From JAAURS01 sp044923475 (GTDB lineage: Bacteria > Cyanobacteriota > Cyanobacteriia > Thermosynechococcales > Thermosynechococcaceae), in contig NZ_CP137338.1 in assembly GCF_044923475.1 (NCBI RefSeq), forward strand, positions 3,658,001 through 3,722,000: a stretch of 64,000 bases of DNA, written 5' to 3'. How positions within the stretch are numbered: position 1 is the first letter of the stretch; the number at the start of each line of letters is the position of its first letter. Shown in pieces: positions 51,699 to 60,827 of the stretch. The position numbers and the translations under genes are program-made. The notes beneath the pieces were generated by a model. The model did no database searches. It saw only the letters and a program-made list of their open reading frames with translations, and was not told the origin of the DNA.

Positions 51699-52931
51699 AT
51701 GGCCCTCGCGTTCTCAGAAATCGATACGGCGCTTTCCCAGGCTGAAACGTGGGACCAGCCGACAGCAGCCTACGTGCATATCCCGTTTTGTCGGCGGCGC
51801 TGTTTTTACTGCGATTTTCCGGTTTCGGTCATCGGCGATCGCCTTCGAGGAGAAACCTCTCTCGGCATTCAGCAGTACGTAGACTGGCTGTGCCAAGAAA
51901 TCCGCGCGACGCCGTCTCAAGGTCAACCGCTCCAAACCATCTTTTTTGGAGGCGGAACGCCTTCCTTGCTCGCAGTAGAGCAAGTCCATCGAATTGTAGA
52001 AACCCTCGGCCAGCAATTCGGATTGGCAGAACGGCCAGAGATTTCGATGGAGATGGATCCTGGGACATTTACCTCAGACCAAATCCAAGGCTATCGGCAG
52101 GCTGGGGTAAACCGCGTCAGTTTGGGTTCGCAAGCCTTTCAGGATGAATTGCTGCGCGACTGCGGGCGCACCCACCGGACGCCAGACATTTATGCAGCCG
52201 TAGATCTATTGCGGCAGGCGGGATACGACAACTTGAGCCTGGATCTGATTTCAGGACTGCCCAACCAAACCCTCGCGCAGTGGGAAGACTCGTTGAACGC
52301 GGCGATCGCCCTAGCCCCGCAGCACCTTTCGGCCTACGACCTCGTGTTGGAGCCGGGCACCGTCTTCGGGAAGCGGTTTGATCCAGGGGAAGGCCCGCTC
52401 CCCAGCGATAACACGACGGCTCAAATGTATCGATTGGCCTCCCAAGCCCTACAAGCCTCTGGGTACGAACACTACGAAATTTCGAACTACGCCCGGCCTG
52501 GATTTGAATGTCGCCATAACCTGGTCTACTGGCGCAATGCATCCTACTACGGCTTCGGCATGGGAGCCGCCAGCTACGTGCGGGGGCAACGCTTCAGCCG
52601 CCCCCGCAGCCGGGAAAGCTACGCGCAGTGGCTGGTCAACTACATCGAACAGGGCGGCCCGATCGACGCACCCGTGACTTCGGCTAACGATCGTCTGTTT
52701 GAAACCTTTATGGTGGGTCTGAGGCGCACCCAGGGCGTTGCCCTCAACGCCTTAGCGCAAAACTTTGGTACAGCATTTATCGAGCCGTTACTGCAACGCC
52801 TGAAGCCCTATCGCGATAATGGATGGGTGGAACTCACCCCTAACGGCGACCTGCGGCTGAGCGATCCCGAAGGGTTTTTATTCTCAAACGCTATCCTAGT
52901 AGCGTTGTGGGAAGCGATCGCCGAGGAATGA
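51699..52931 (+). CDS. hemW: Radical SAM heme chaperone HemW-like protein
   Basis: A radical SAM protein related to oxygen-independent coproporphyrinogen oxidase. It has YVHIPFCRRRCFYCDFPVS (CxxxCxxC), FFGGGTPSLL, EMDPGTFTSDQ, VSLGSQAFQDELLRDCGRTH and ISGLPNQTLAQWEDSL. HemW inserts heme into respiratory proteins rather than acting as the oxidase. I start at ATG 51699 (MALAFSE), which has AGGA eight bases before it, in preference to the upstream TTG. The LapA-like gene follows by about 55 bases. Confidence 0.92.
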   Translation: MALAFSEIDTALSQAETWDQPTAAYVHIPFCRRRCFYCDFPVSVIGDRLRGETSLGIQQYVDWLCQEIRATPSQGQPLQTIFFGGGTPSLLAVEQVHRIVETLGQQFGLAERPEISMEMDPGTFTSDQIQGYRQAGVNRVSLGSQAFQDELLRDCGRTHRTPDIYAAVDLLRQAGYDNLSLDLISGLPNQTLAQWEDSLNAAIALAPQHLSAYDLVLEPGTVFGKRFDPGEGPLPSDNTTAQMYRLASQALQASGYEHYEISNYARPGFECRHNLVYWRNASYYGFGMGAASYVRGQRFSRPRSRESYAQWLVNYIEQGGPIDAPVTSANDRLFETFMVGLRRTQGVALNALAQNFGTAFIEPLLQRLKPYRDNGWVELTPNGDLRLSDPEGFLFSNAILVALWEAIAEE

Positions 52932-52986
52932 ACGGAATGGGTCAAAATGGCGGTATGGGTCGACCGCAAAACATCAGGAGGTTGCC

Positions 52987-53619
52987 ATGCCTTTAATCAG
53001 AATTGTGCTTGTCGCGCTGTCGATCGGCATTGCTGCTGCTCTAGTGCTGCAAAATGCCGTGCCTTTAACCATTACGATTCTGGGGATACCCACTCAACCG
53101 ATTTCCCTCGGGCTGGCGTTACTCCTCTCGGTATTGCTCGGGCTGCTGGTTGGCGCGCTTTTACAGTATCTGTTGCAGGGCGCGCCAGCATTGCGAACTC
53201 CCCGACGTCCCTGGTTTCAGCGCTCCGCCCGCAAGGCCAAAACGCGCCGATCTAAAGCCTCTACCTATCGGTCTTCTCGGACTGCCTCGCATGCCAGCGC
53301 GTCGGACTGGTATCAACCCGCCGCGCGAGATTGGCACGGCAGACCGTCCAAGGTTTCCGCCACGGAGTATGACGCGCGAACCCCTGGTGCGAAGCTTTCG
53401 CCGGAAGAAGAAGACTACGACTACGACGATACGCCGCAACAATCGCGCTGGAGCCATCTGTTTGAAGAAAATGAGAATGGCTCGGATTCCCGCCGCAGGG
53501 AGAGAAAACAGCCCGGCAGCGATCGCGTGGTGGATGCAGACTATCGCGTGATCCGACCGCCCAGTCGCCCCCTGACCGATCCTGAATGGGACGATGAGTT
53601 TTTTGAAGACCGGCCATAG
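52987..53619 (+). CDS. LapA-like membrane protein with disordered tail
   Basis: The N-terminus has two membrane helices (VLVALSIGIAAALVLQNAVP and LALLLSVLLGLLVGALLQYLL) in the LapA/DUF1049 style. About 150 residues follow that are basic first (RSARKAKTRRSKAS), then acidic (EEEDYDYDDTP), with no predicted fold. The family affects lipopolysaccharide assembly in E. coli; in cyanobacteria the role is unknown. GGAGG precedes ATG 52987 closely. Confidence 0.78.
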   Translation: MPLIRIVLVALSIGIAAALVLQNAVPLTITILGIPTQPISLGLALLLSVLLGLLVGALLQYLLQGAPALRTPRRPWFQRSARKAKTRRSKASTYRSSRTASHASASDWYQPAARDWHGRPSKVSATEYDARTPGAKLSPEEEDYDYDDTPQQSRWSHLFEENENGSDSRRRERKQPGSDRVVDADYRVIRPPSRPLTDPEWDDEFFEDRP

Positions 53620-53711
53620 CTCCCTAACATCCGTGCAGCCTTTGCGATAGCAGTTCAGCATAAGATAAATAAGCTGCTATATCGCTTTGAGATCGAGGAA
53701 CAAACTGCACT

Positions 53712-55103
53712 ATGGTTCAACTGACGCCCAACCCCAGCTACAGCATTACCGTTCAAGTTCAAATCCCCAATCATGCTGGAATGCTGGCGCGGGTGGTGCA
53801 GGCCGTTGGCGAAGCCGGGGGCAGCATTGGCGATATTGAAGTGGTGCAGCGCGATCGCACTTCTGTCACCCGCGACATCACGATTGATGCTGCCAGTCAA
53901 GAACACGCCGACGCCATTGTGCAGTCCCTCAAAGACCAGCTCGAAATCCAGGTTTTATCGGTTCGAGACCGCACCTTCGAACTGCATCAGGGCGGCAAAC
54001 TCATTACCAGTAGCAAACTGCCCCTCCAAGGTCAGGACGAACTGGCCATGGCTTACACCCCCGGCGTGGGTCGGATTTGTATGGCAATCGCCCAAGACCC
54101 CGACCGCGTTTACGAACTCACCATCAAACAAAGCACCGTGGCCGTCGTCACCGATGGCAGCGCCGTATTGGGGCTGGGCAACATCGGCCCGGAGGCCGCC
54201 TTGCCCGTCATGGAAGGCAAAGCGCTGTTGTTTCGGGAGTTTGGGCAGCTCAATGCATTCCCTGTCTGTTTGGCCACCCAGGACGTGGATGAAATTGTCG
54301 AAACCGTCAAGCGCATTGCGCCTGTTTTTGGCGGCATTAACCTCGAAGACATTAGCGCTCCCCGCTGTTTTGAAGTGGAAGCAAGGCTCCAGCGCGAACT
54401 AAACATCCCTGTGTTTCATGACGATCAGCACGGTACGGCGATCGTCGTGCTGGCGGCGCTGACCAATGCCTTCAAGTTAGTCGGGAAGTCTTTAGAAAAC
54501 GTCAAAATTGTCATTAACGGCGCAGGCGCGGCGGGGGTTGCCATTGGGCGGCTGTTGCGCAAAGCGGGGGCAAATACAATTTGGCTGTGCGATCGCCAGG
54601 GAATCATCAGCACCTCCCTCCCCAACCTCACCCCCGAAAAGCAGGAGTTTGCCGTAGATGCCACGGGCGATCTCGCCACAGCGCTCAAGGATGCCGACGT
54701 GTTTCTAGGGGTGAGCGCACCAGGGGTGTTGACGCCTGAGATGCTGAAACGGATGGCAAAGGACTCGATTGTCTTTGCCATGGCGAATCCGGTGCCCGAA
54801 ATTCAGCCGGAGTTGGCGCAAGGGTTGGTGGCGGTGATGGCGACGGGCCGCAGCGACTACCCCAACCAAATTAACAACGTGTTGGCCTTCCCCGGCATTT
54901 TTCGGGGTGCGCTCCACTGCCGCGCCGCAACCATTACCGCGACGATGCATCTGGAGGCGGCCCATGCGATCGCTGCCCTCGTCAGCCCCCAAGAGTTAGC
55001 CGCAGACCATATCATCCCCTCTGTCTTCGACGAGCGCGTGGCAACAGCAGTCGCAGCCGCTGTAGAGCAAGCCGCCCGCGAAGAAGGCGTCGCCCAATGT
55101 TAG
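53712..55103 (+). CDS. Malic enzyme with N-terminal ACT domain
   Basis: Residues about 10-85 are an ACT domain (ITVQVQIPNHAGMLARVVQ, then EAGGSIGDIEVV), a ligand-sensing fold. The rest is an NAD(P)-dependent malic enzyme: AMAYTPGVGRICMAI (catalytic Tyr), GNIGPEAALPVMEGKALLF, FHDDQHGTAIVVLAAL, and the Rossmann motif INGAGAAGVAIGRLL. It decarboxylates malate to pyruvate, and the ACT part may give amino-acid or other allosteric control. The methyltransferase gene follows by seven bases, suggesting a common transcript. Confidence 0.93.
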   Translation: MVQLTPNPSYSITVQVQIPNHAGMLARVVQAVGEAGGSIGDIEVVQRDRTSVTRDITIDAASQEHADAIVQSLKDQLEIQVLSVRDRTFELHQGGKLITSSKLPLQGQDELAMAYTPGVGRICMAIAQDPDRVYELTIKQSTVAVVTDGSAVLGLGNIGPEAALPVMEGKALLFREFGQLNAFPVCLATQDVDEIVETVKRIAPVFGGINLEDISAPRCFEVEARLQRELNIPVFHDDQHGTAIVVLAALTNAFKLVGKSLENVKIVINGAGAAGVAIGRLLRKAGANTIWLCDRQGIISTSLPNLTPEKQEFAVDATGDLATALKDADVFLGVSAPGVLTPEMLKRMAKDSIVFAMANPVPEIQPELAQGLVAVMATGRSDYPNQINNVLAFPGIFRGALHCRAATITATMHLEAAHAIAALVSPQELAADHIIPSVFDERVATAVAAAVEQAAREEGVAQC

Positions 55104-55110
55104 ATCGACA

Positions 55111-55782
55111 ATGAAACGGACCCCCGAACCAGACCTGATGAACGGCTTGGAGCAGGCTTACGCCTACGCTCGTGCAGACTTCGAGGAGCCTCACAATTAC
55201 TGCATTGAGCTACTGCGGCAATCGTTGCCAAATTTGCCCCAAACTGGCACGGCTTTAGACCTCGGCTGCGGCCCCGCTGATATTGCCATTCGATTTGCGC
55301 GGGCTTTTTCCGATTGGTCTGTAGACGGTCTAGATGGTTCCCCAGCGATGCTGCACTATGGTCGCGAGGCGGTGCAAAAGGCAGGCTTAGATGGGCGCGT
55401 TACTCTGAGCGAAGCCTACTTACCAGCGGGAAACGCACCCCGCGATCGCTACGGTTTGATTTTTTCTAATAGCCTGCTCCACCACCTTGCCGACCCCAAG
55501 ATTCTATGGCAGTCGATCCATCGATGGGCAAAGCCCGATGCTGCCATTTTTATAATGGATTTGATGCGTCCCGACAATGCTGAAGTCGCTGCCCGACTGG
55601 TCGATCGGTACGCTGCCAACGAACTCGAAGTTTTGCGCCAGGATTTTTATAATTCGCTCTTAGCCGCGTACAGCATCGATGAAGTCCTCGTTCAGCTCCA
55701 GCAGGCACAACTGGAATATTTGGCAGTGAAGCTGGTGAGCGATCGCCATTTCATCGTCTCAGGAAATTACGCGGGATGGTAA
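55111..55782 (+). CDS. Class I SAM-dependent methyltransferase
   Basis: A 223-residue methyltransferase with the SAM-binding motif ALDLGCGPADIAIRFARAF, then VDGLDGSPAMLHYG (acidic contact to the ribose) and LIFSNSLLHHLADPKILWQS. The substrate is unknown. It is just downstream of the malic enzyme and its 3' end overlaps the convergent CAX gene by 16 bases. Confidence 0.9.
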   Translation: MKRTPEPDLMNGLEQAYAYARADFEEPHNYCIELLRQSLPNLPQTGTALDLGCGPADIAIRFARAFSDWSVDGLDGSPAMLHYGREAVQKAGLDGRVTLSEAYLPAGNAPRDRYGLIFSNSLLHHLADPKILWQSIHRWAKPDAAIFIMDLMRPDNAEVAARLVDRYAANELEVLRQDFYNSLLAAYSIDEVLVQLQQAQLEYLAVKLVSDRHFIVSGNYAGW

Positions 55783-56963
55783 TAAAACGAAACCCCCAGC
55801 AATAGATAGGTCGCTAGCAACAGTGCCCCATCCAGCCAATTCGAGCGACCGCCAAAGCTGACCAGATTCGTGACCGTCACGGCGATCGCCAGAGCCACCA
55901 CCTCAAAAGGATTGAAATTGAGATCGATGGGCTTCCCCCATAGCTCTCCTACGAATACCAGCACGGGTGCAATAAAGAGCGTAATCAGCAAGCTATCCCC
56001 TGTCACAGTAGAGACAGCCAGATCCATTTCATCTTTGAGCGCGAGACGGGTAATGGTAACGTAGCCTGCTACATCGCTGATCAGCGGCAGCAGAATAACC
56101 CCCGTGAACAACGGCGTTAAGCCCAACCCCTGCGTGGCCGACTCCACCACCCCCACAAAGAGATCGGACTCGAACGCAATGCCGATCGAGGCCGCCAGTA
56201 AAACTGCAATCCAACTGCCCAGCGCGGATTTACGAGAAGCCAAAGTTGCTTCGTCGGGCGCAATTTCTCCCTCTGCCAGACCGACATCGTAAAGATAGCT
56301 GTGAGTTTTTAAAGAAAACAACAGCGTTAGCCCGTACAACACAATGAGAACCGTCGCAGTCGCCATCGAAATATGGCGGATGGCACTAGGGTCTACGATA
56401 TTGGACGTATAGGTGACAAGCGTAGGGAGGGCGATCGCCACCACCGCCAGCGTCATAAACGACCCGTTGACCCGCGCAAAAATCGGCTTAAAAGATTGCT
56501 CCTTATAGCGCAAGCCCCCCGTTAGCATGCCCAACCCCAACAACAACAGCAGCGCCCCCAAAATGCTGCCCGTGATACTGGCCTCCACAATATCGACCAA
56601 CCCTGCCTTGAGCGCCACCAACGCCAAAATCAACTCCGTCGCATTCCCAAAAATGGCATTCACCAACCCACCCAGGGAAGGACCTGTCACCACTGCAATC
56701 TTTTCCGTCGCCGTACTCAAAATAATCGAAAGGGGAACGATCGCCAGCACCGACGTACTGAACACCGCAAAGTCTCCCCATTGGAGAGACTCAGCAGCCC
56801 AAGAGAGCGGCATAAAGCCCAAACAGGCAAAGACGAGCGTTGCCTTGAAAGACATGAGACCCTTAAGGTCGAGCTTAAAACCGAGGCCATCCATAGAAAA
56901 CCGATGAGGGGGCAAAACTCCTATTGTCGCAGAGGCTAAGGGTTTCTGGACAGGATGCAGCAT
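55767..56963 (-). CDS. CAX/CaCA family cation-proton exchanger with atypical second motif
   Basis: An integral membrane protein with about eleven helices. The first alpha-repeat is canonical: STATEKIA, then GGLVNAIFGNATELILALVALKAG with the transport Glu near residue 110. The second repeat should read GNAAEH but instead has LPLISDVAGYVTITRLALKDE (residues about 293-312), followed by the conserved MDLAVSTVTGDS. The essential Glu is therefore missing there. The DNA shows no frameshift. The likely start is ATG at residue 24 (MDGLGFK, 56894) or residue 37; numbering above is from 56963. Confidence 0.88.
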   Translation of the reverse strand: MLHPVQKPLASATIGVLPPHRFSMDGLGFKLDLKGLMSFKATLVFACLGFMPLSWAAESLQWGDFAVFSTSVLAIVPLSIILSTATEKIAVVTGPSLGGLVNAIFGNATELILALVALKAGLVDIVEASITGSILGALLLLLGLGMLTGGLRYKEQSFKPIFARVNGSFMTLAVVAIALPTLVTYTSNIVDPSAIRHISMATATVLIVLYGLTLLFSLKTHSYLYDVGLAEGEIAPDEATLASRKSALGSWIAVLLAASIGIAFESDLFVGVVESATQGLGLTPLFTGVILLPLISDVAGYVTITRLALKDEMDLAVSTVTGDSLLITLFIAPVLVFVGELWGKPIDLNFNPFEVVALAIAVTVTNLVSFGGRSNWLDGALLLATYLLLGVSFYYHPA

Positions 56964-57253
56964 TCCGCCATCCCAGCGAACGCGAACCCATTTATTTACA
57001 ATCTAGAAGCAGGCGTAGCCCTAATATCGACCTTAGACTAATCTACCGATCGAGCATCCCGCTCTCTATCCATCAATAGGCTGCTCTTGAATGAAGCACT
57101 CCTTGATAAGATTATGTCGATAGGCTTACAGGGCAAGTTGCTTCTGCGCTGCCGCAAGGTCTGCGGTTTAGCTAAAGCTGAAATCTGTCTAAAGCGCTGA
57201 GTTTCACGCTTTTCCAGATTTTATTCTCATCATTGTAAAGAGGATCGAACGTC

Positions 57254-57853
57254 ATGGCTTACGAATTTCCAACTTTGCCTTATCCTGAGACTGGTTTAGA
57301 GCCGCATATTTCGGCCAATACATTACAGTTTCACTATGGCAAACACCACGCCGCCTACGTTACCAATTTCAATAATTTGGTAAAAGAAACACCCCTTGAC
57401 AGCCTTCCTCTTGAAGAAGTCATTAAAACAACCTCTGGCGATAAGGATAAGGTGGGTATCTTCAACAATGCCGCCCAAGCCTGGAATCATACCTTTTACT
57501 GGCATTGCATGAAACCGAACGGCGGCGGTGCGCCCTACGGTCCCTTGGCAGACAAAATCAATGCCGACTTCGGTAGCTTTGACGAGTTTAAAACGGCGTT
57601 CAAGCAAGCGGGCGCAACCCAGTTTGGCAGCGGTTGGGCGTGGCTTGTTTTGGACAGCGGCACGCTTAAGGTGACCAAAACCGGAAATGCAGATAATCCG
57701 CTCACCCAAGGGCAAGTTCCCCTCTTAACCATGGACGTGTGGGAACATGCTTACTACCTCGACTATCAAAATCGCCGCCCGGACTACATGGAAACCTTCC
57801 TCAATAGCCTGGTCAATTGGGATTTTGTTGCCGAGAAATTTGCAGCAGCCTAG
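57254..57853 (+). CDS. sodB: Iron superoxide dismutase
   Basis: It converts superoxide to oxygen and peroxide. The metal ligands are in LQFHYGKHHAAYV (His27), AQAWNHTFYW (His) and DVWEHAYYLDY (Asp, His). The Gln in FNNAAQAW and the form ATQFGSGWAWL indicate iron rather than manganese preference. Length is 199 residues, which is normal. GAGG lies about ten bases before ATG 57254. There is no signal peptide, so it is cytosolic. Confidence 0.96.
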   Translation: MAYEFPTLPYPETGLEPHISANTLQFHYGKHHAAYVTNFNNLVKETPLDSLPLEEVIKTTSGDKDKVGIFNNAAQAWNHTFYWHCMKPNGGGAPYGPLADKINADFGSFDEFKTAFKQAGATQFGSGWAWLVLDSGTLKVTKTGNADNPLTQGQVPLLTMDVWEHAYYLDYQNRRPDYMETFLNSLVNWDFVAEKFAAA

Positions 57854-57869
57854 AAGATTTTAGCGACCG

Positions 57870-57905
57870 TTCCGTAGGGGTGCGTGCTGGCGTGCTCCTA
57901 CGGAA
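57870..57905. terminator. Inverted repeat after sodB
   Basis: TTCCGTAGG (57870-57878) pairs perfectly with CCTACGGAA (57897-57905) around an 18-base loop. No long T-run follows, so it may be a weak terminator or RNA-stabilising structure. Confidence 0.5.
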
Positions 57906-57960
57906 TGTCGGGCATTCAATTAAAACAATGCCATTTTTTTGAGAGGAATTCTCGCTACGG

Positions 57961-58596
57961 CTACCTAGATTCTGACTGGGGCAGCCCCGCAAGTTGTCGG
58001 CTAACGCGACGCAGAACGCCGTTCACAAACTTGTGTCCGTCTTCAGTGCTGTAGCGCTTTGCCAATTCCACTGCTTCATTGATGGCAATGCGCTCGGGCA
58101 CCTCTAAAAAGTGGATTTCTGCAACGGCAATTTTTAGAATGTTTCGATCGATCTGCGCCACGCGGGTAAGCTGCCATTCAACTAAAGAAGCCTCTAAAAT
58201 TGCGTCGATTTCTGGAGCGCGCTCGTGGAGCGACCGCACTAACGCAAGCGCGTATTCTCTGACGTCGTGCTGGCTGGCAATCTGAATCAGCTCTGGCAGA
58301 TCGACAGCGGTCCCAAGGCGATTAATAGCAGTCTGGGCTAATTCAAGCGAATCGGAGAGCATTGCCTGAGCGCTTTGAATATCTGCCGAGAAGACCCTGC
58401 TTTTTTCCAGGCGATCGCTGCTTCTCTTCAGCTCTAGGGAGGCGGTTTCTATCGCATCTTTGACTTCTCCGACCAACGTTCGCACCGCAGCCAAGACAAA
58501 CGATTGCAGTTCTTGTGCGGAGAGCTTTACAGAATTCGAGGGCATTTGACTGGCGCTCAGTAGCGCTAACTCACGGGCAATGCGACGAGGTTGCAT
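57961..58596 (-). CDS. nusB: Transcription antitermination factor NusB
   Basis: NusB binds boxA RNA with NusE during rRNA transcription. The C-terminal part has the helical NusB core: VAQIDRNILKIAVAEIHFL, then VPERIAINEAVELAKRYSTEDGHKFVNGVLRRV. The N-terminal and middle parts are longer than in E. coli (211 against about 139 residues) with an inserted helical segment, a feature usual in cyanobacteria. It is convergent with sodB. Confidence 0.93.
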   Translation of the reverse strand: MQPRRIARELALLSASQMPSNSVKLSAQELQSFVLAAVRTLVGEVKDAIETASLELKRSSDRLEKSRVFSADIQSAQAMLSDSLELAQTAINRLGTAVDLPELIQIASQHDVREYALALVRSLHERAPEIDAILEASLVEWQLTRVAQIDRNILKIAVAEIHFLEVPERIAINEAVELAKRYSTEDGHKFVNGVLRRVSRQLAGLPQSESR

Positions 58597-58924
58597 GGCA
58601 GATTTAGTTGACGAGGTTCAGCGACGGCTTGCTCATTCTATCAGTCCTTCACGGCCCCCATTTATTTTGCGGTAAGGGAAACCTGAGATTCCCATTCTTC
58701 GTCACTGACCGTTGAACTGGCTCGATACCCTACGATACGGCATGAATTAAAGCATGAATTAAAGAAGAATTGTCTTTTTTTATGGCTGTGATATGGATCT
58801 CACGCTGTGGTGACCAATATCATAGGCTTAAGTAATAACTCAAACCTAATCTAAAGATTGCTGAGCCAGCTACCGCATCTTTCTTTATTCACCTCTACTG
58901 TTGAATTCACTCTAGGAGCACAAC
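58597..58924. other. Intergenic stretch with short tandem duplication
   Basis: No gene seen. GCATGAATTAAA is present twice in tandem at 58740-58763. An AT-rich tract and a ribosome-binding site (AGGAG) before ATG 58925 mark the downstream gene's leader. Confidence 0.5.
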
Positions 58925-59305
58925 ATGGCTAACCCCATTCCGCTAATGTCTGGTTTAATTGTGACTGTCGGGTTAGTCGGTGCCGCTTTAACACCGTTCT
59001 CGGCAGTTTCTGCAGCGCCGTCAACCCCTAACTCATCCGCTAAGACGGCCTATAAATACAGCCCGACATTGATTAGCCGCTATACCACTGGTTGCTCCGA
59101 AAAACTTCGAGCCAAAGGAAAGAGCGCCGCTCAAGCCCAGCAGATGTGTCAGTGTTCCATGAAAAATATGCAGGCGCAGCATACGCAAGGGCAGGCCATT
59201 GGCATTTTAATGAAGGCCCAGTTTAGCGGTTCGACGGATCCCAGTACGGGCTTGCCCACTGCCCTCACGAAGTATTTTGAGTCTTGTCGAGCGGCCACAT
59301 TATAG
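58925..59305 (+). CDS. Small secreted protein with four cysteines
   Basis: Residues 1-31 form a signal peptide (LIVTVGLVGAALTPFSAVSAA). The mature protein is about 95 residues and has four cysteines (GCSEKL, MCQCSMKNM, SCRAATL) that could pair as two disulfides. The rest is helical and Gln-rich. The family is not recognised. AGGAG stands six bases before ATG 58925, supporting the start. A repeat and a strong terminator follow. Confidence 0.7.
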   Translation: MANPIPLMSGLIVTVGLVGAALTPFSAVSAAPSTPNSSAKTAYKYSPTLISRYTTGCSEKLRAKGKSAAQAQQMCQCSMKNMQAQHTQGQAIGILMKAQFSGSTDPSTGLPTALTKYFESCRAATL

Positions 59306-59317
59306 CCAAGATTTTGC

Positions 59318-59427
59318 TGGCGGTTGAAACCGCGCCTACAAGAACGATGTCCGCCGACGCGGACTAAGAGTGGATTTCAACCTGCGCAGGCAGGTTTTGT
59401 TCTTGTAGCCGCGATTTTAATCGCTGG
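59318..59427. repeat. 110-bp palindromic repeat, relative of the 40.2 kb element
   Basis: The left arm CCTACAAGAACGATGTCCGC and the right arm GTTCTTGTAGCCGCGATTTTAATCGC match the inner palindrome of the element at 40204-40314. The outer AGAxCTCTTGCA ends seen there are absent, showing that the inner part exists as its own repeat. Confidence 0.75.
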
Positions 59428-59453
59428 GGTTATTTAATCCACGATCCTTAGCA

Positions 59454-59490
59454 CCTAAACCAGGGGATTACAGTCCCTGGTTTAGGCGTT
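59454..59490 (+). terminator. Strong hairpin terminator
   Basis: CCTAAACCAGGG (59454-59465) pairs perfectly with CCCTGGTTTAGG (59475-59486), loop of nine bases, then CGTTTT. It probably ends the transcript of the small secreted protein. Confidence 0.75.
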
Positions 59491-59633
59491 TTAAAGCGCT
59501 TGCCCAACGATCGCACCTTCGGTATTAATAGGAATCTTTCTTAAAAATAAAAATCTTATATACTTTTATAAAAATCAGATTTAGTGCTAATACTTCTCAT
59601 TACTGTGTTTGTGAGTTAGCGAGTTCGCTCATC

Positions 59634-60650
59634 ATGCCAAAGCCAACAGAGCCAGATAAGCTCGCACCGAATCGCCGTCAATTGTTGAAATGGGGTTTAT
59701 TAGCTGGGGTTGGGAGTACTGGAGCGATCGCTGCCCTCAGCCAACTGAAAAATATCAAGCCGCGATCGACCGTCACCGTGCCGCCATCTCCCGATCGCGG
59801 GCCGATCGCCGGACAAGCCACAACGCCGCTCGCGATGCTGCGGGATTTCGATCGCGGCACGGTCCGCCGAGAGAACGGACGAACTATCAGAGAATTTCGC
59901 GTAGAAGCCCAGACCTCTTCCATCAAACTGGATGCCGCCCATTCCTTCATTACTTGGAACTTGAACGGACGAGTGCCAGGGCCGACGTTTCGGGCAACGG
60001 AAGGCGATCGGATTCGCGTCATCTTTTACAACCGAGCGGGGCGCTCCCACTCGCTCCATTTTCATGGCGTGCATCCAGCTGAAATGGATGGGGTCAAACC
60101 CATTCGCAATGGCAGCGTGGCGATCTACGAGTTCGATGCCAAACCGTTTGGCGTTCACCTTTACCACTGCCATGTCGCTCCCGTCACCCGACATGTGGGC
60201 AAAGGTCTATACGGCATGTTTATCATCGACCCGCCACAGCCGCGCCCCCCAGCAGACGAAATGATCCTGATCATGGCGGGCTACGACGTGAATGACGACA
60301 AAAAAAACGAGCTGTATGCGTTTAACGGGCTGCCGCACTACTACATGCACCATCCCATTCCCATCCAGCAGAATCAGCTCGTTCGGCTGTATGTCCTAAA
60401 CATGATTGAATTTGACGCCGCAGTTACGTTTCACCTTCATGCCAATATGTTCCAGGTGATTCGGACGGGGCGATCGCTCCAGCCCAGCGAAGAAACGGAC
60501 GTGATTACGATGGGGACGGCGGAGCGACATATTTTAGAGTTTAGCTATCCCTATGCGGGCAAGTATATGTTCCACCCCCATCAAGATGCGATCGCCGAAG
60601 CGGGATGCATGGGTCTGTTTGAAGTGGTGAGCAATGAGGCCAAAATCTAA
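59634..60650 (+). CDS. Exported two-domain multicopper oxidase
   Basis: A probable Tat signal begins NRRQLLKWGLLAGVGSTGAIAAL. Domain 1 has HSLHFHGVHP (His 139-144) and the blue-copper site YHCH ... RHVGKGLYGM (Cys179, His187, Met195). Domain 2 has FHLHANMF (His267, 269) and MFHPHQDAI (His314, 316), with Pro where a second type-1 Cys would be. Type-1 copper is thus only in domain 1, as in two-domain laccases and NirK. It could oxidise ferrous or cuprous ions in the periplasm; the substrate is not determined. Confidence 0.88.
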   Translation: MPKPTEPDKLAPNRRQLLKWGLLAGVGSTGAIAALSQLKNIKPRSTVTVPPSPDRGPIAGQATTPLAMLRDFDRGTVRRENGRTIREFRVEAQTSSIKLDAAHSFITWNLNGRVPGPTFRATEGDRIRVIFYNRAGRSHSLHFHGVHPAEMDGVKPIRNGSVAIYEFDAKPFGVHLYHCHVAPVTRHVGKGLYGMFIIDPPQPRPPADEMILIMAGYDVNDDKKNELYAFNGLPHYYMHHPIPIQQNQLVRLYVLNMIEFDAAVTFHLHANMFQVIRTGRSLQPSEETDVITMGTAERHILEFSYPYAGKYMFHPHQDAIAEAGCMGLFEVVSNEAKI

Positions 60651-60697
60651 AGCTAGATTCTAAAGCCAGAACTTTTGTGAAAATGTCCTGCATCTTA

Positions 60698-60727
60698 TTG
60701 ACATCTATTCTTAAACAAGGAAATAAT
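60698..60727 (+). promoter_or_regulatory. Sigma-70-type promoter before the lipoprotein gene
   Basis: TTGACA (60698-60703), an 18-base spacer, then AATAAT (60722-60727) precede ATG 60828 by about 100 bases. A small hairpin (AGCCT/AGGCT near 60775) lies in the leader. This suggests the lipoprotein can be transcribed separately from the oxidase. Confidence 0.55.
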
Positions 60728-60827
60728 GGCCTATCCAGCGATAAGTAAAAATAGTTTGCATTAGGCAAAAGTAGCCTGGTTTTATAGGCTGCACGATCTA
60801 CAACGTAAAAGTGTGGAAAATTTTTAC

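Noticed and set aside
59575..59605. A Fur box upstream of the multicopper oxidase
   Set aside because: Only TAAT/ATTA half-sites are seen, with poor match to the 19-bp consensus; too weak to annotate.
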